Assembly: GCA_964576465.1 (NCBI GenBank)
Contig: CAZNXE010000177.1
Span: forward strand, 1 to 11,798
Length of the DNA: 11,798 nt
Direction of reading: 5' to 3'
Source of the DNA: CAZNXE01 sp964576465
Lineage (GTDB): Bacteria > Planctomycetota > Planctomycetia > Pirellulales > JAEUIK01
Part shown: in pieces, positions 1 to 5,371 of the stretch
Numbering within the stretch: position 1 is the first letter of the stretch
How the letters are laid out: each line of letters begins with the position of its first letter
The notes under the pieces: generated by a model
Seen by the model: only the letters and a program-made list of their open reading frames with translations
What the model was told of the DNA's origin: nothing
The model's database searches: none
Made by a program: the position numbers and the translations under genes

Positions 1-133
1 AGGTAAGGCAGTGCTAGGGGAATTTGGTTGAGGAATACGCAAGCCAGGAATCCGGGTTCTCCCGCAACACAGAATCTTACCCGAGGCATCTTGTCGCTGC
101 GCGACCCAGCCGAACGGCTGGGCCACCCGTTCT
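1..133. other. Intergenic DNA upstream of toxin-antitoxin operon
   Basis: No coding region is supported here. The only structure is a perfect 7-bp inverted repeat at 105-111 and 116-122 (CCCAGCC, loop GAAC, GGCTGGG). It is followed directly by a second small inverted repeat that runs into the promoter of the next operon. The first hairpin could be the 3' end of a transcript entering from outside the window, but no T-run follows it. Confidence 0.5.
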
Positions 134-163
134 TTGACGGGACTCCCGTGCTGGCGATATAAT
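126..163 (+). promoter_or_regulatory. Sigma70-type promoter with candidate operator for the toxin-antitoxin operon
   Basis: The -35 box TTGACG (134-139) and a perfect -10 box TATAAT (158-163) are separated by 18 bases. A perfect 5-bp inverted repeat, CCCGT (126-130) and ACGGG (137-141), overlaps the -35 box. This is where an autorepressing antitoxin or toxin-antitoxin complex would be expected to bind. Transcription should begin near 170, leaving only about 5 bases before the ATG at 175, so the first mRNA may be close to leaderless. The operator role is inferred from position only. Confidence 0.7.
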
Positions 164-174
164 CGATCGGTACT

Positions 175-432
175 ATGGCAGCATCCGTCGGCAATAGTGA
201 ACTTCCCGCCTTTGGCGAGTTCATCCAGCGTTTAAGTGGCAGAGGCGAATGTATGACGGCCGATGAAGCGGTCGTAGCATTTCGCCACTATCAGAGGCAG
301 CTCGCCCAATTCAAGCGAGACGTTCAGCCTGCCGTCGATGAACTTGACGCTGGAAAAGCTACGGAGCTCGATGTCAGTTCCATCATCTCTGAAGGCAGGA
401 AGATTCTGTCTGACGAAGGCAGCACGGACTGA
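175..432 (+). CDS. Putative type II toxin-antitoxin system antitoxin
   Basis: This 85-residue protein precedes a ParE/RelE-like toxin and shares the base A432 with it (TGATG), the usual arrangement of an antitoxin gene. Its likely job is to bind and neutralise the toxin and to repress the operon. The N-terminal half, with a pattern like EFIQRLSGRGECMTADEAV (residues 15-33), loosely resembles the ParD-type region where a helix follows a short strand. The C-terminal half is charged and helical, as expected for a toxin-wrapping tail. No named antitoxin family was recognised. The ATG at 175 lies only 12 bases after a perfect -10 box. An internal ATG at 253 (residue 27), preceded by AGAGG, would give a 59-residue form. 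The longer start is kept because the ParD-like segment extends upstream of residue 27. Confidence 0.65.
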   Translation: MAASVGNSELPAFGEFIQRLSGRGECMTADEAVVAFRHYQRQLAQFKRDVQPAVDELDAGKATELDVSSIISEGRKILSDEGSTD

Positions 433-743
433 TGCCGAGAGTTCTTGTGAGTCCTGTCGCAAGAGCAGACCTTCTCAATCTGTATCTCTACATCGGCCGC
501 TCGGATAGAAGCCCTTCTGGAGCCGACCGTCTGTTGCGAGCGATTGATAAAGCTTGTCACTCATATGCTGAACAACCCACGCTTGGCACGCCTCGTCCAG
601 ACCTTGGCGAAGATTTTCGATTGTTCTCTTGCGGCACGAAATCCAATCCCAATGGCTGGGTCGTCATCTATCACCCGTTGGCTGATGGAATCGAGGTGAT
701 ACGAGTTTTTCGTGGCAGCCAAGACTATTCGGAGCTATTTTGA
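432..743 (+). CDS. ParE/RelE-family toxin of a type II toxin-antitoxin system
   Basis: The 103-residue protein has the family hallmarks. The N-terminal strand-helix pattern is LVSPVARADLLNLYLYIG (5-22), followed by a helical hairpin with an A-x-R-L-L type segment. A P-x-L-G-x-P-R-x-D-L motif comes next (59-68), then the C-terminal strands ending in IRVFRGSQDYSELF, which correspond to the usual R-V-x-H-G-x-R-D ending. ParE proteins poison DNA gyrase while RelE proteins cut mRNA on the ribosome. The sequence looks closer to ParE, but the target cannot be decided here. Length is normal for the family and the frame is intact. The ATG overlaps the antitoxin stop, so the two are translationally coupled. 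No clear terminator follows. Confidence 0.85.
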   Translation: MPRVLVSPVARADLLNLYLYIGRSDRSPSGADRLLRAIDKACHSYAEQPTLGTPRPDLGEDFRLFSCGTKSNPNGWVVIYHPLADGIEVIRVFRGSQDYSELF

Positions 744-1084
744 GTGTTGTCTTCTTGCGTTTCCCGAGGCTGCATTGACAGCACTTCCTTCAGGATTCCC
801 GCAATTGGCTGATCTTGTCGGCGTTCTGACACGACGCTACACTCCCGCCCGCCTTTCGACTCTTCTCCTTTGAAATCCTAGCCATTCGGCACTGTTTGCA
901 GCGGTTTTTCGGGCTTTGCGGCCCATCTCGAAGCGGTTTTGCCGCGTTCATGCATGGCGCGACGGTGACTTGCGTCGAATTGTGCCGCGGCGTGGCACCG
1001 ATTGTAGGCAGCTTGAGTTCCGATTTGTGCGATTGGACGGCCGAAATCGACCCGATCTTCGCACTCAACAGGGCTCGAAATTTC
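744..1084. other. Non-coding interval, no supported gene
   Basis: About 340 bases lie between the toxin gene and the next promoter. The short open frames here have no recognisable domain and no good ribosome binding site. The stretch at 895-950 carries two near-copies of an A/C-GCGGTTTT motif, the second forming a small GCGG-TTTTG-CCGC hairpin. Nothing else stands out. Confidence 0.5.
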
Positions 1085-1112
1085 TTGAACTGACACGGTG
1101 GGCTCCTAGAAT
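1085..1112 (+). promoter_or_regulatory. Possible promoter of the secreted-protein gene
   Basis: TTGAAC (1085-1090) and TAGAAT (1107-1112) are separated by 16 bases and match 4 of 6 and 5 of 6 sigma70 consensus positions. A start near 1119 would leave a leader of about 40 bases before the ATG at 1158. The -10 box sits inside the hairpin described at 1101-1130, so the two readings compete. Confidence 0.45.
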
Positions 1113-1130
1113 AGAGGGAGCCGCTTTTTT
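1101..1130 (+). terminator. Terminator-like hairpin with T-run
   Basis: GGCTCC (1101-1106) pairs with GGAGCC (1117-1122) across a 10-base loop. Two bases later comes a run of six T (1125-1130). This has the form of a Rho-independent terminator for plus-strand transcription. The nearest upstream gene ends at 743, so it would end a long untranslated tail or an unseen transcript. It also overlaps a possible promoter, which lowers confidence. Confidence 0.4.
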
Positions 1131-1157
1131 CGTAATCCCATAAGCAGTAGGTGACTT

Positions 1158-1538
1158 ATGCGTGCGACAGCGGTGATGACGGCGCTCGCGGCCGTGTTGT
1201 GGATGGCGCTCTCCGGCGCGGTGTTGCCCGAGGGGGCCGCGCTGGCGCAGGTGCCGGGTAGCCCGACCGCGAAACCAGCGAGTGCTGGCAGTTTGACGAC
1301 CCAAGCAGGTGCCGCGGGCGATATCATCGCTTTGGCGACACCCGCGAGCGAAGGCCGTCAACTGCTGACCATCGTTGATTCAAAACAGAAAACCGTTGCC
1401 GTCTATCATGTCGACTTGGCGACGGGGGAAATTACACTAAGTAGCGTTCGTCAGATTGAGTGGGACCTGAAGTTATCGGAATTCAACAGCGACCGCCCGT
1501 TGCCGGGTGAGATTCGCAGCTTGTTGGAACAGAGATAG
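1158..1538 (+). CDS. Small secreted protein of unknown function
   Basis: This 126-residue protein has an N-terminal signal peptide: a hydrophobic segment at about residues 5-23 and a likely signal peptidase I site after ALA at 28-30. A low-complexity A/G/T/P stretch follows (32-54). The folded part, residues 55-126, contains strands and a conserved-looking core: LLTIVDSKQKTVAVYHVD (69-86), ATGEITLSSVR (88-98) and IEWDLKLSEFN (100-110). It ends in a helix. Similar short secreted proteins occur in planctomycetes, as far as I recall, but no function is known to me. The start is supported by AGGTGA at 1149-1154, 3 bases before the ATG. It lies 83 bases upstream of the HTH gene in the same orientation, so co-transcription is possible. 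Confidence 0.75.
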   Translation: MRATAVMTALAAVLWMALSGAVLPEGAALAQVPGSPTAKPASAGSLTTQAGAAGDIIALATPASEGRQLLTIVDSKQKTVAVYHVDLATGEITLSSVRQIEWDLKLSEFNSDRPLPGEIRSLLEQR

Positions 1539-1542
1539 TCGA

Positions 1543-1573
1543 CCGACGGAGCCGCTGCCGCTGCCGCCGTCGG
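1543..1573 (+). other. Intergenic hairpin
   Basis: CCGACGG (1543-1549) and CCGTCGG (1567-1573) form a perfect 7-bp stem around a 17-base loop of GCCGCT-type triplets. It lies 5 bases after the stop codon of the secreted-protein gene. No T-run follows, so it may stabilise the upstream mRNA end rather than terminate transcription. Confidence 0.4.
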
Positions 1574-1594
1574 GTTCGTCCTGGCACTTGGTAG

Positions 1595-1606
1595 CGGTTG
1601 TAACCG
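1595..1606. promoter_or_regulatory. Short palindrome upstream of the HTH gene, candidate operator
   Basis: CGGTTGTAACCG is an inverted repeat of CGGTT with a 2-base centre, 15 bases before the ATG of a gene whose product carries a helix-turn-helix. Autoregulation is a reasonable guess but unproven. A GGAG at 1610-1613, 8 bases before the ATG, is the probable ribosome binding site. Confidence 0.3.
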
Positions 1607-1621
1607 TCTGGAGCGTCTTCA

Positions 1622-2947
1622 ATGGCGATGAAGTTTTTGACCTTGGAAGAGGCTGCCCAAAAACTGGGCATTTCCACCGATCAGCTAAACCAGCTGCGCG
1701 AGCGTCACGATGCGCACGGGTATCGAGATGGCAGCAGTTGGAAGTTCAAAGTCGAGGAGATCGACCGGCTCGCCAGCGAAGGATTGCCGGAGATGACCGA
1801 CTTGTCTGACTCGGGCGAATTGATCGACATCCCGCTGGACGACGATGACGACGGCGATGACATGGTGCTCCTTAGCGAGGCCGAACTTGGCGAGTCCGAC
1901 CCGAGCACCTCCAGCACGATCATTGGCAAGCCTGGCAGCGCGCAGGATCCAAGCGAGAGTGACGTCCGCGTGTTGACCGGCGATGAGAGCGGCAGCGACG
2001 TGAAGTTGGTTCCCGATGCCGACGCCGCCAGCGATAGCGGCGTGAAGTTGGCTCCCTCGGTTCCAGACGCTCCGGCAACCGGCGAGAGTGGCCTGTCGCT
2101 TGATGAAGATTCACTTGATCTCGACCTGGGGAGCGCCTTGCCGCTGGTGGAAGAAGACTCGCCGACCGATCAGGTTGACGAGGTGAAGATGGACGTCGAA
2201 GACGATGCTGTCTCGCTGGTCGCCGAGTATGGAATCTCCGGTGATTCCGACGAGGATGACTCGGGAGGGGATATCAACCTCGGCGGCGAGGATGACGACG
2301 AATTCGTCTTGCGCGGCACGGGCAGTGACATCACCATGGGAGCCGGAGATAGCGGCATCTCGTTGGCCGATCCTGCCGACAGCGGCTTGTCGCTGGCCGA
2401 TCCTCTCGATCTGGATTCCTCGGGCGGTCCCGAGATGCTTGACCTTGGCGTGGACGAGGACGGGTCGAGTGACGCATCCAGCGACTTTGAATTATCAAGC
2501 GACTCAGATTCGGAGGCGATCTCCGAGGTCGGCTCGGACGACGATTTCTTGCTGACCCCGATGGATGACGCTGGCGACGCCGATTCGGAGGAAAGCGGTT
2601 CGCAAGTGATCGCGCTGGATGAAAGCGATGACTTCGGAGCATCGGCGGCAGCCATGCTTGACGATGCTGGCGGCGACATGGTCAGCATGGTCGAGGAAGG
2701 CGAGGAGGCGGCCGATTTTACCGCCACCACAACTGCGGGTGCCTATGCCGGCGCCGCGATGATGCAGCCGCGAGGGGCAGAAGCCCGGTTCTCGACGTGG
2801 GACGTCGTGGGATTGGTTTGTTGCGCTCTACTGCTTGTGATGTGCGGCATGGTGATGTTCGACTTGATGCGCAACATGTGGAGTTGGGAAGGCACCTATG
2901 CCGCAAACGGGATGGTAATGGACTTTCTCTTGGGCCTGTTTGAATAA
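1622..2947 (+). CDS. Helix-turn-helix protein with acidic repeat region and C-terminal membrane anchor
   Basis: The 441-residue protein has three parts. Residues 4-52 form an excisionase/MerR-like helix-turn-helix (HTH_17 type): FLTLEEAAQKLGIS starts the fold and YRDGSSWKFKVEEIDRL ends it. Residues 60-370 are a strongly acidic, Asp/Ser/Gly-rich region that is probably disordered. It carries a recurring motif of the form S-[DG]-[VIL]-x-L, at 113-118, 125-130, 139-144, 156-161, 244-249 and 254-259. Residues 395-415 (VGLVCCALLLVMCGMVMFDLM) form one hydrophobic membrane segment, followed by a short tail. HTH proteins of this layout are familiar from planctomycetes; their role is unknown to me. 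The HTH would be cytoplasmic and tethered. The start at 1622 has GGAG 8 bases upstream; the ATG at 1628 is a close alternative. The overlapping 186-residue minus-strand frame is an artefact of the repetitive codons. Confidence 0.85.
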   Translation: MAMKFLTLEEAAQKLGISTDQLNQLRERHDAHGYRDGSSWKFKVEEIDRLASEGLPEMTDLSDSGELIDIPLDDDDDGDDMVLLSEAELGESDPSTSSTIIGKPGSAQDPSESDVRVLTGDESGSDVKLVPDADAASDSGVKLAPSVPDAPATGESGLSLDEDSLDLDLGSALPLVEEDSPTDQVDEVKMDVEDDAVSLVAEYGISGDSDEDDSGGDINLGGEDDDEFVLRGTGSDITMGAGDSGISLADPADSGLSLADPLDLDSSGGPEMLDLGVDEDGSSDASSDFELSSDSDSEAISEVGSDDDFLLTPMDDAGDADSEESGSQVIALDESDDFGASAAAMLDDAGGDMVSMVEEGEEAADFTATTTAGAYAGAAMMQPRGAEARFSTWDVVGLVCCALLLVMCGMVMFDLMRNMWSWEGTYAANGMVMDFLLGLFE

Positions 2948-2998
2948 ATCGCCGAAAGGACCACCCTCGGTCTCGATCGGTAACATCGGTGGCGAAAT

Positions 2999-3028
2999 GG
3001 TCATGCCTCTCAAACGTGAAGCATGACC
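2999..3028 (+). other. 8-bp perfect hairpin in the intergenic region before the OmpA-like gene
   Basis: GGTCATGC (2999-3006) and GCATGACC (3021-3028) are perfectly complementary around a 14-base loop. No T-run follows. It could be an mRNA structure between co-transcribed genes or a protein binding site. No promoter consensus was found between 2948 and 3062, which suits co-transcription with the upstream HTH gene. Confidence 0.45.
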
Positions 3029-3042
3029 GCCGTAACCGGATT

Positions 3043-3062
3043 GATTCGAAAGGAATCGAATC
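3043..3062 (+). promoter_or_regulatory. Start-codon-adjacent hairpin presenting the ribosome binding site
   Basis: GATTCG (3043-3048) and CGAATC (3057-3062) can pair, with AAAGGAAT as the loop. The AAGGA ribosome binding site thus sits in the loop, and the stem ends immediately before the GTG start at 3063. This site decides the GTG start: spacing from AAGGA to GTG is 8 bases. Whether the structure promotes or limits initiation is unknown. Confidence 0.4.
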
Positions 3063-3866
3063 GTGGCGAATCTCTCAACAAAACTCGCGTTGCTCACATT
3101 GCTCTCCGCCGGGCTGACCACCGGCTGCCAGTGGGTGCCAAAAACCCAGTTTACCGCGGCCGAAAATAAGAACCGCGATCTAGTCGAGCAGGTCCGAGCC
3201 CAACAGGCAGAGATCGAAACCATCAACGCGCATCGACATCGCGTGGAAAACCAGTTGGTTGCCACCGAAGACCAGTTGGCGAGCCTGGCGGAACAATCGG
3301 GAGTCGATCGCTCGCTGCTGGCCAACTTCCGCCGCGAAGGACAGTTGATGAGCGAGGCGATACGCGGAGGCGTACCATCTTCCGTCTCCCGCCAGCTTGC
3401 CGAACTCTCGCAGCGGCACCCGAACTTGCGATTCGATCCGCAGACGGGCGTGAGCCGCTTGCAGACCGATCTCCTCTTCGATACGGGCGATGCGGCCTTG
3501 CTTGGGGGCTCGCGAAGAGTGCTCGACGAATTGGCCGACTTGCTCACATCGCCCGAGGGTCGCGACTTGCGGATCATGGTCGCCGGTCATACCGACGATC
3601 GGCAAATCGCCAAACAGCCCACGCGTGAACGGTTTCCCGACAATTGGCACCTCAGCACCGCACGCGGGTTAGCCGTGTGCGAGTATCTCAACGCGCGTGG
3701 CGTTCGGGGCGACCGCATGGGTGTCGCCGGGTTCGCCGAACATCAGCCCATTGCCGCCAACGCCTCGCCCGACAAGCGGCAGCAGAACCGGCGAGTCGAG
3801 ATCTTTGTGATGGCCCCTGAAACCCCAGTGGTCGGCTGGACCGATACGATGACCAGCCTTTACTAG
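3063..3866 (+). CDS. OmpA-family peptidoglycan-binding lipoprotein
   Basis: This 267-residue protein starts with a lipoprotein signal peptide (hydrophobic 7-18, then LTTGC with Cys22 as the probable lipidation site; the -3 residue is Thr rather than the usual Leu). Residues 31-79 are charged and heptad-like, a probable coiled coil. Residues 135-250 form an OmpA C-terminal domain. It contains LLFDTGDAALL (137-147), the GHTD motif (175-178), NWHLSTARGLAVCEYL (194-209) with Arg201 at the position that binds diaminopimelate in OmpA proteins, and the closing NRRVEIF (242-248). Such proteins link the outer membrane to peptidoglycan, like Pal. The insert between GHTD and the LS-x-x-R motif is slightly longer than in Pal. 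The start is GTG with a good ribosome binding site. It could also be called a Pal-like or MotB-like C-terminal domain protein; no motor partner is nearby. Confidence 0.9.
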   Translation: MANLSTKLALLTLLSAGLTTGCQWVPKTQFTAAENKNRDLVEQVRAQQAEIETINAHRHRVENQLVATEDQLASLAEQSGVDRSLLANFRREGQLMSEAIRGGVPSSVSRQLAELSQRHPNLRFDPQTGVSRLQTDLLFDTGDAALLGGSRRVLDELADLLTSPEGRDLRIMVAGHTDDRQIAKQPTRERFPDNWHLSTARGLAVCEYLNARGVRGDRMGVAGFAEHQPIAANASPDKRQQNRRVEIFVMAPETPVVGWTDTMTSLY

Positions 3867-3882
3867 CGTCTTGTGCCCCCCT

Positions 3883-3909
3883 CCACGTGGTGCCCATCAA
3901 GCACGTGGT
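3883..3909. repeat. Paired CACGTGGT motifs after the OmpA-like gene
   Basis: CACGTGGT occurs twice as direct repeats (3884-3891 and 3902-3909). Because CCACGTGG is itself palindromic, CCACGTG (3883-3889) and CACGTGG (3902-3908) can also form a 7-bp stem. It lies 17 bases after the stop codon at 3866. It may act as a transcript-end hairpin, without a T-run, or as a pair of binding sites. Confidence 0.35.
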
Positions 3910-3960
3910 CCTTGCAAGCTCGGCTGTCTGGTTCCGCGGCATTTTCGCACGGCTGCCAAC

Positions 3961-3990
3961 TGTACATTCGTCGGCCTGCGCCTCTATAAT
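3961..3990 (+). promoter_or_regulatory. Sigma70-type promoter of the lipoprotein-ccsBA unit
   Basis: TGTACA (3961-3966, 4 of 6 matches) and a perfect TATAAT (3985-3990) are separated by 18 bases. The predicted start near 3997 gives a leader of roughly 90-110 bases to the lipoprotein start. No other promoter consensus is visible before ccsBA, so this probably drives both genes. Confidence 0.6.
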
Positions 3991-4003
3991 ACGGTTAAGC
4001 CCT

Positions 4004-4051
4004 TGGGCAATGCGTTTGCCCACCGCGAGCCCCCGCCTTGCTTGCTCGCGG
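4004..4051 (+). promoter_or_regulatory. Tandem hairpins in the leader of the lipoprotein gene
   Basis: Two adjacent perfect hairpins lie just downstream of the predicted transcription start. TGGGCAA (4004-4010) pairs with TTGCCCA (4016-4022) around a 5-base loop. Then CCGCGAGC (4023-4030) pairs with GCTCGCGG (4044-4051) around a 13-base loop. They are directly abutted with no spacer. No known riboswitch class was recognised. They may stabilise the mRNA or regulate initiation. Confidence 0.45.
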
Positions 4052-4105
4052 AATGTCTGATCGTGCTCCCTCCCGAGTAGCCTGATGGCACGGAAGTTGT
4101 GGCGA

Positions 4106-5266
4106 ATGAACGGTATTGAATCGCCGGTGACTAGGTTTCCTTCGACAAACGGTCCTTCGCGCGTGATCTTCGCGCTGGCAGTTTCCTTACTGCTCGCAGG
4201 GTGTAATTCCGAGGACGATGTACGCACCTACAACGTGCCCAAGTCGCCTCGGGCACAAGTCGCCACCGGCGGCGGAACAAACGACGCAGGGCAGGGCGTG
4301 CCGTCGCGGATGTTGGCTGCCATGATCCCACGAGCGGGGCAAAGCTGGTTTTTTAAGCTTGTGGGCCCCGAAGCGACAGTCGCCCAGCAGCGCGAGTCGT
4401 TCTTGGAACTCGTCCAGTCGATTCAGTTCAAAGCGGGCGACGGTCCACCGCAGTGGTTCTTGCCCGAGGGCTGGTCCCAGCAGCCTGGATCCCGCATGCG
4501 CTACGCCACGATTCGGCCTTCGCCCGATGACCCTACTCTGGAGTTGTCGGTCATTCCTTTGCCCACCGCCGGCGGTAGCGAAACTGAGTATATCCTTTCA
4601 AACATCAATCGCTGGCGCGACCAGTTAGGCCTCTCGCCGATCGCCGCCGAGGATCTCGAAGCGGCGCTCCCAATCGACGAGGCTGACGCCGCTACCGCGA
4701 TCATCCGTGTGTCGTTGAGCGAAGACATCGAGGCCATCGTCGTCGATATCTCTGGCACCAGTACACCTTCTACCGGGCGAGGCGGCCCATTTGCCTCGGG
4801 AATGGCACAGCCGCAAGGCCCCATGACACAAGGCGGAGCCGCGCCGCAGACCGCGACGTCGTTGACGTACGACGTTCCAGAAGGATGGCAAGAAGAAGCC
4901 GTGAGCGGAATGCGCAAGGCGTCGTTTCGCGTCACGCTGGATGATCAGTCGGCCGAGATCTCTGTGATCGATCTTCCGGAGTCTCCACTGGCAGCCAACG
5001 TGAATCGATGGCGAGGGCAGATCGCACTCCCGGCGTTGTCGCCGGCAGAGATTGAAGAGCAAGCCGAGGCCATCGAGATCGATGGTCACCCGGGGCACTA
5101 CGTTGAAATGTGGGCTGACGATTCCGCGCCACGTCGTGAGGCAATTTTGGCCGTGATCGTCAACGTCGACGGAAAGTCGTGGTTCATCAAACTCCGCGGC
5201 GATGCCGACGTCGCCCAGGCCCAACGCGAGGCATTTCGCGATTTTCTTGAATCCATCAATTTCTAG
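4106..5266 (+). CDS. Lipoprotein with duplicated PEGW/NRW/WF-KL modules, upstream of ccsBA
   Basis: The protein (386 residues from this start) has a canonical lipoprotein signal peptide: a hydrophobic core before LLLAGC, with Cys33 as the lipidated residue. The mature part is built from repeated modules. QSWFFKLVGP with a following VQSIQF appears near nt 4340-4430 and again at the C terminus as KSWFIKLRGD with LESINF (nt 5174-5263). LPEGW/MRYATI (near nt 4465-4510) recurs as VPEGW/MRKASF (near nt 4873-4930). NINRWRDQLGL (near nt 4604) recurs as NVNRWRGQIAL (near nt 5000). A Pro/Gly/Gln-rich linker separates the copies. It is probably anchored in a membrane facing the periplasm-like space. No enzyme motif is visible. 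Its place before ccsBA suggests a link to cytochrome c maturation, which is inference. The ATG at 4106 has GGAAG 9 bases upstream; an in-frame ATG at 4085 would add 7 residues but lacks such a site. Confidence 0.8.
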   Translation: MNGIESPVTRFPSTNGPSRVIFALAVSLLLAGCNSEDDVRTYNVPKSPRAQVATGGGTNDAGQGVPSRMLAAMIPRAGQSWFFKLVGPEATVAQQRESFLELVQSIQFKAGDGPPQWFLPEGWSQQPGSRMRYATIRPSPDDPTLELSVIPLPTAGGSETEYILSNINRWRDQLGLSPIAAEDLEAALPIDEADAATAIIRVSLSEDIEAIVVDISGTSTPSTGRGGPFASGMAQPQGPMTQGGAAPQTATSLTYDVPEGWQEEAVSGMRKASFRVTLDDQSAEISVIDLPESPLAANVNRWRGQIALPALSPAEIEEQAEAIEIDGHPGHYVEMWADDSAPRREAILAVIVNVDGKSWFIKLRGDADVAQAQREAFRDFLESINF

Positions 5267-5268
5267 AG

Positions 5269-5347
5269 GAGAAAAAGGGGATAAGTCCAATTTGTGCTAG
5301 GCACCCGAAGGGCCGTTCCGACAAATTGGACTTATCCCCTTTTTCTC
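5269..5347. repeat. Perfect 27-bp inverted repeat with 25-base centre (REP-like palindrome)
   Basis: The left arm (5269-5295) starts GAGAAAAAGGGGATAAGTCC. The right arm (5321-5347) is its exact reverse complement, ending CCCCTTTTTCTC. The centre holds two smaller hairpins: GTGC-TAG-GCAC (5294-5304, reaching into the left arm) and CCC-GAA-GGG (5304-5312). The element lies 2 bases after the stop codon of the lipoprotein gene and 24 bases before the ccsBA start. The GGGGATAAGTCC core with an adjacent GGCACC resembles, from memory, palindromic REP-type elements associated with IS200-like REP transposases. It could also act as a two-way transcription attenuator or mRNA stabiliser. The palindrome itself is certain; its origin is inferred. 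Confidence 0.85.
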
Positions 5348-5371
5348 GCTCGTAATTCAAATAGCGTGGCC

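Noticed and set aside
896..1093. 65-residue frame ending just before the terminator-like hairpin
   Set aside because: The position is suggestive, but it needs a TTG start, has no ribosome binding site and no recognisable motif.
1551..1568. GCCGCT triplet repeat
   Set aside because: Only three near-copies, common in GC-rich DNA; it is noted only as the loop of the hairpin at 1543-1573.
2170..2730. 186-residue Ser/Pro-rich open frame on the minus strand
   Set aside because: It is antisense to the acidic region of the HTH protein; its Ser-rich composition is the mirror of the Asp/Ser codons there.
5294..5371. Extended N terminus of CcsBA from a GTG at 5294
   Set aside because: The extension is encoded by the palindrome itself; the ResB homology begins well after the ATG at 5372.
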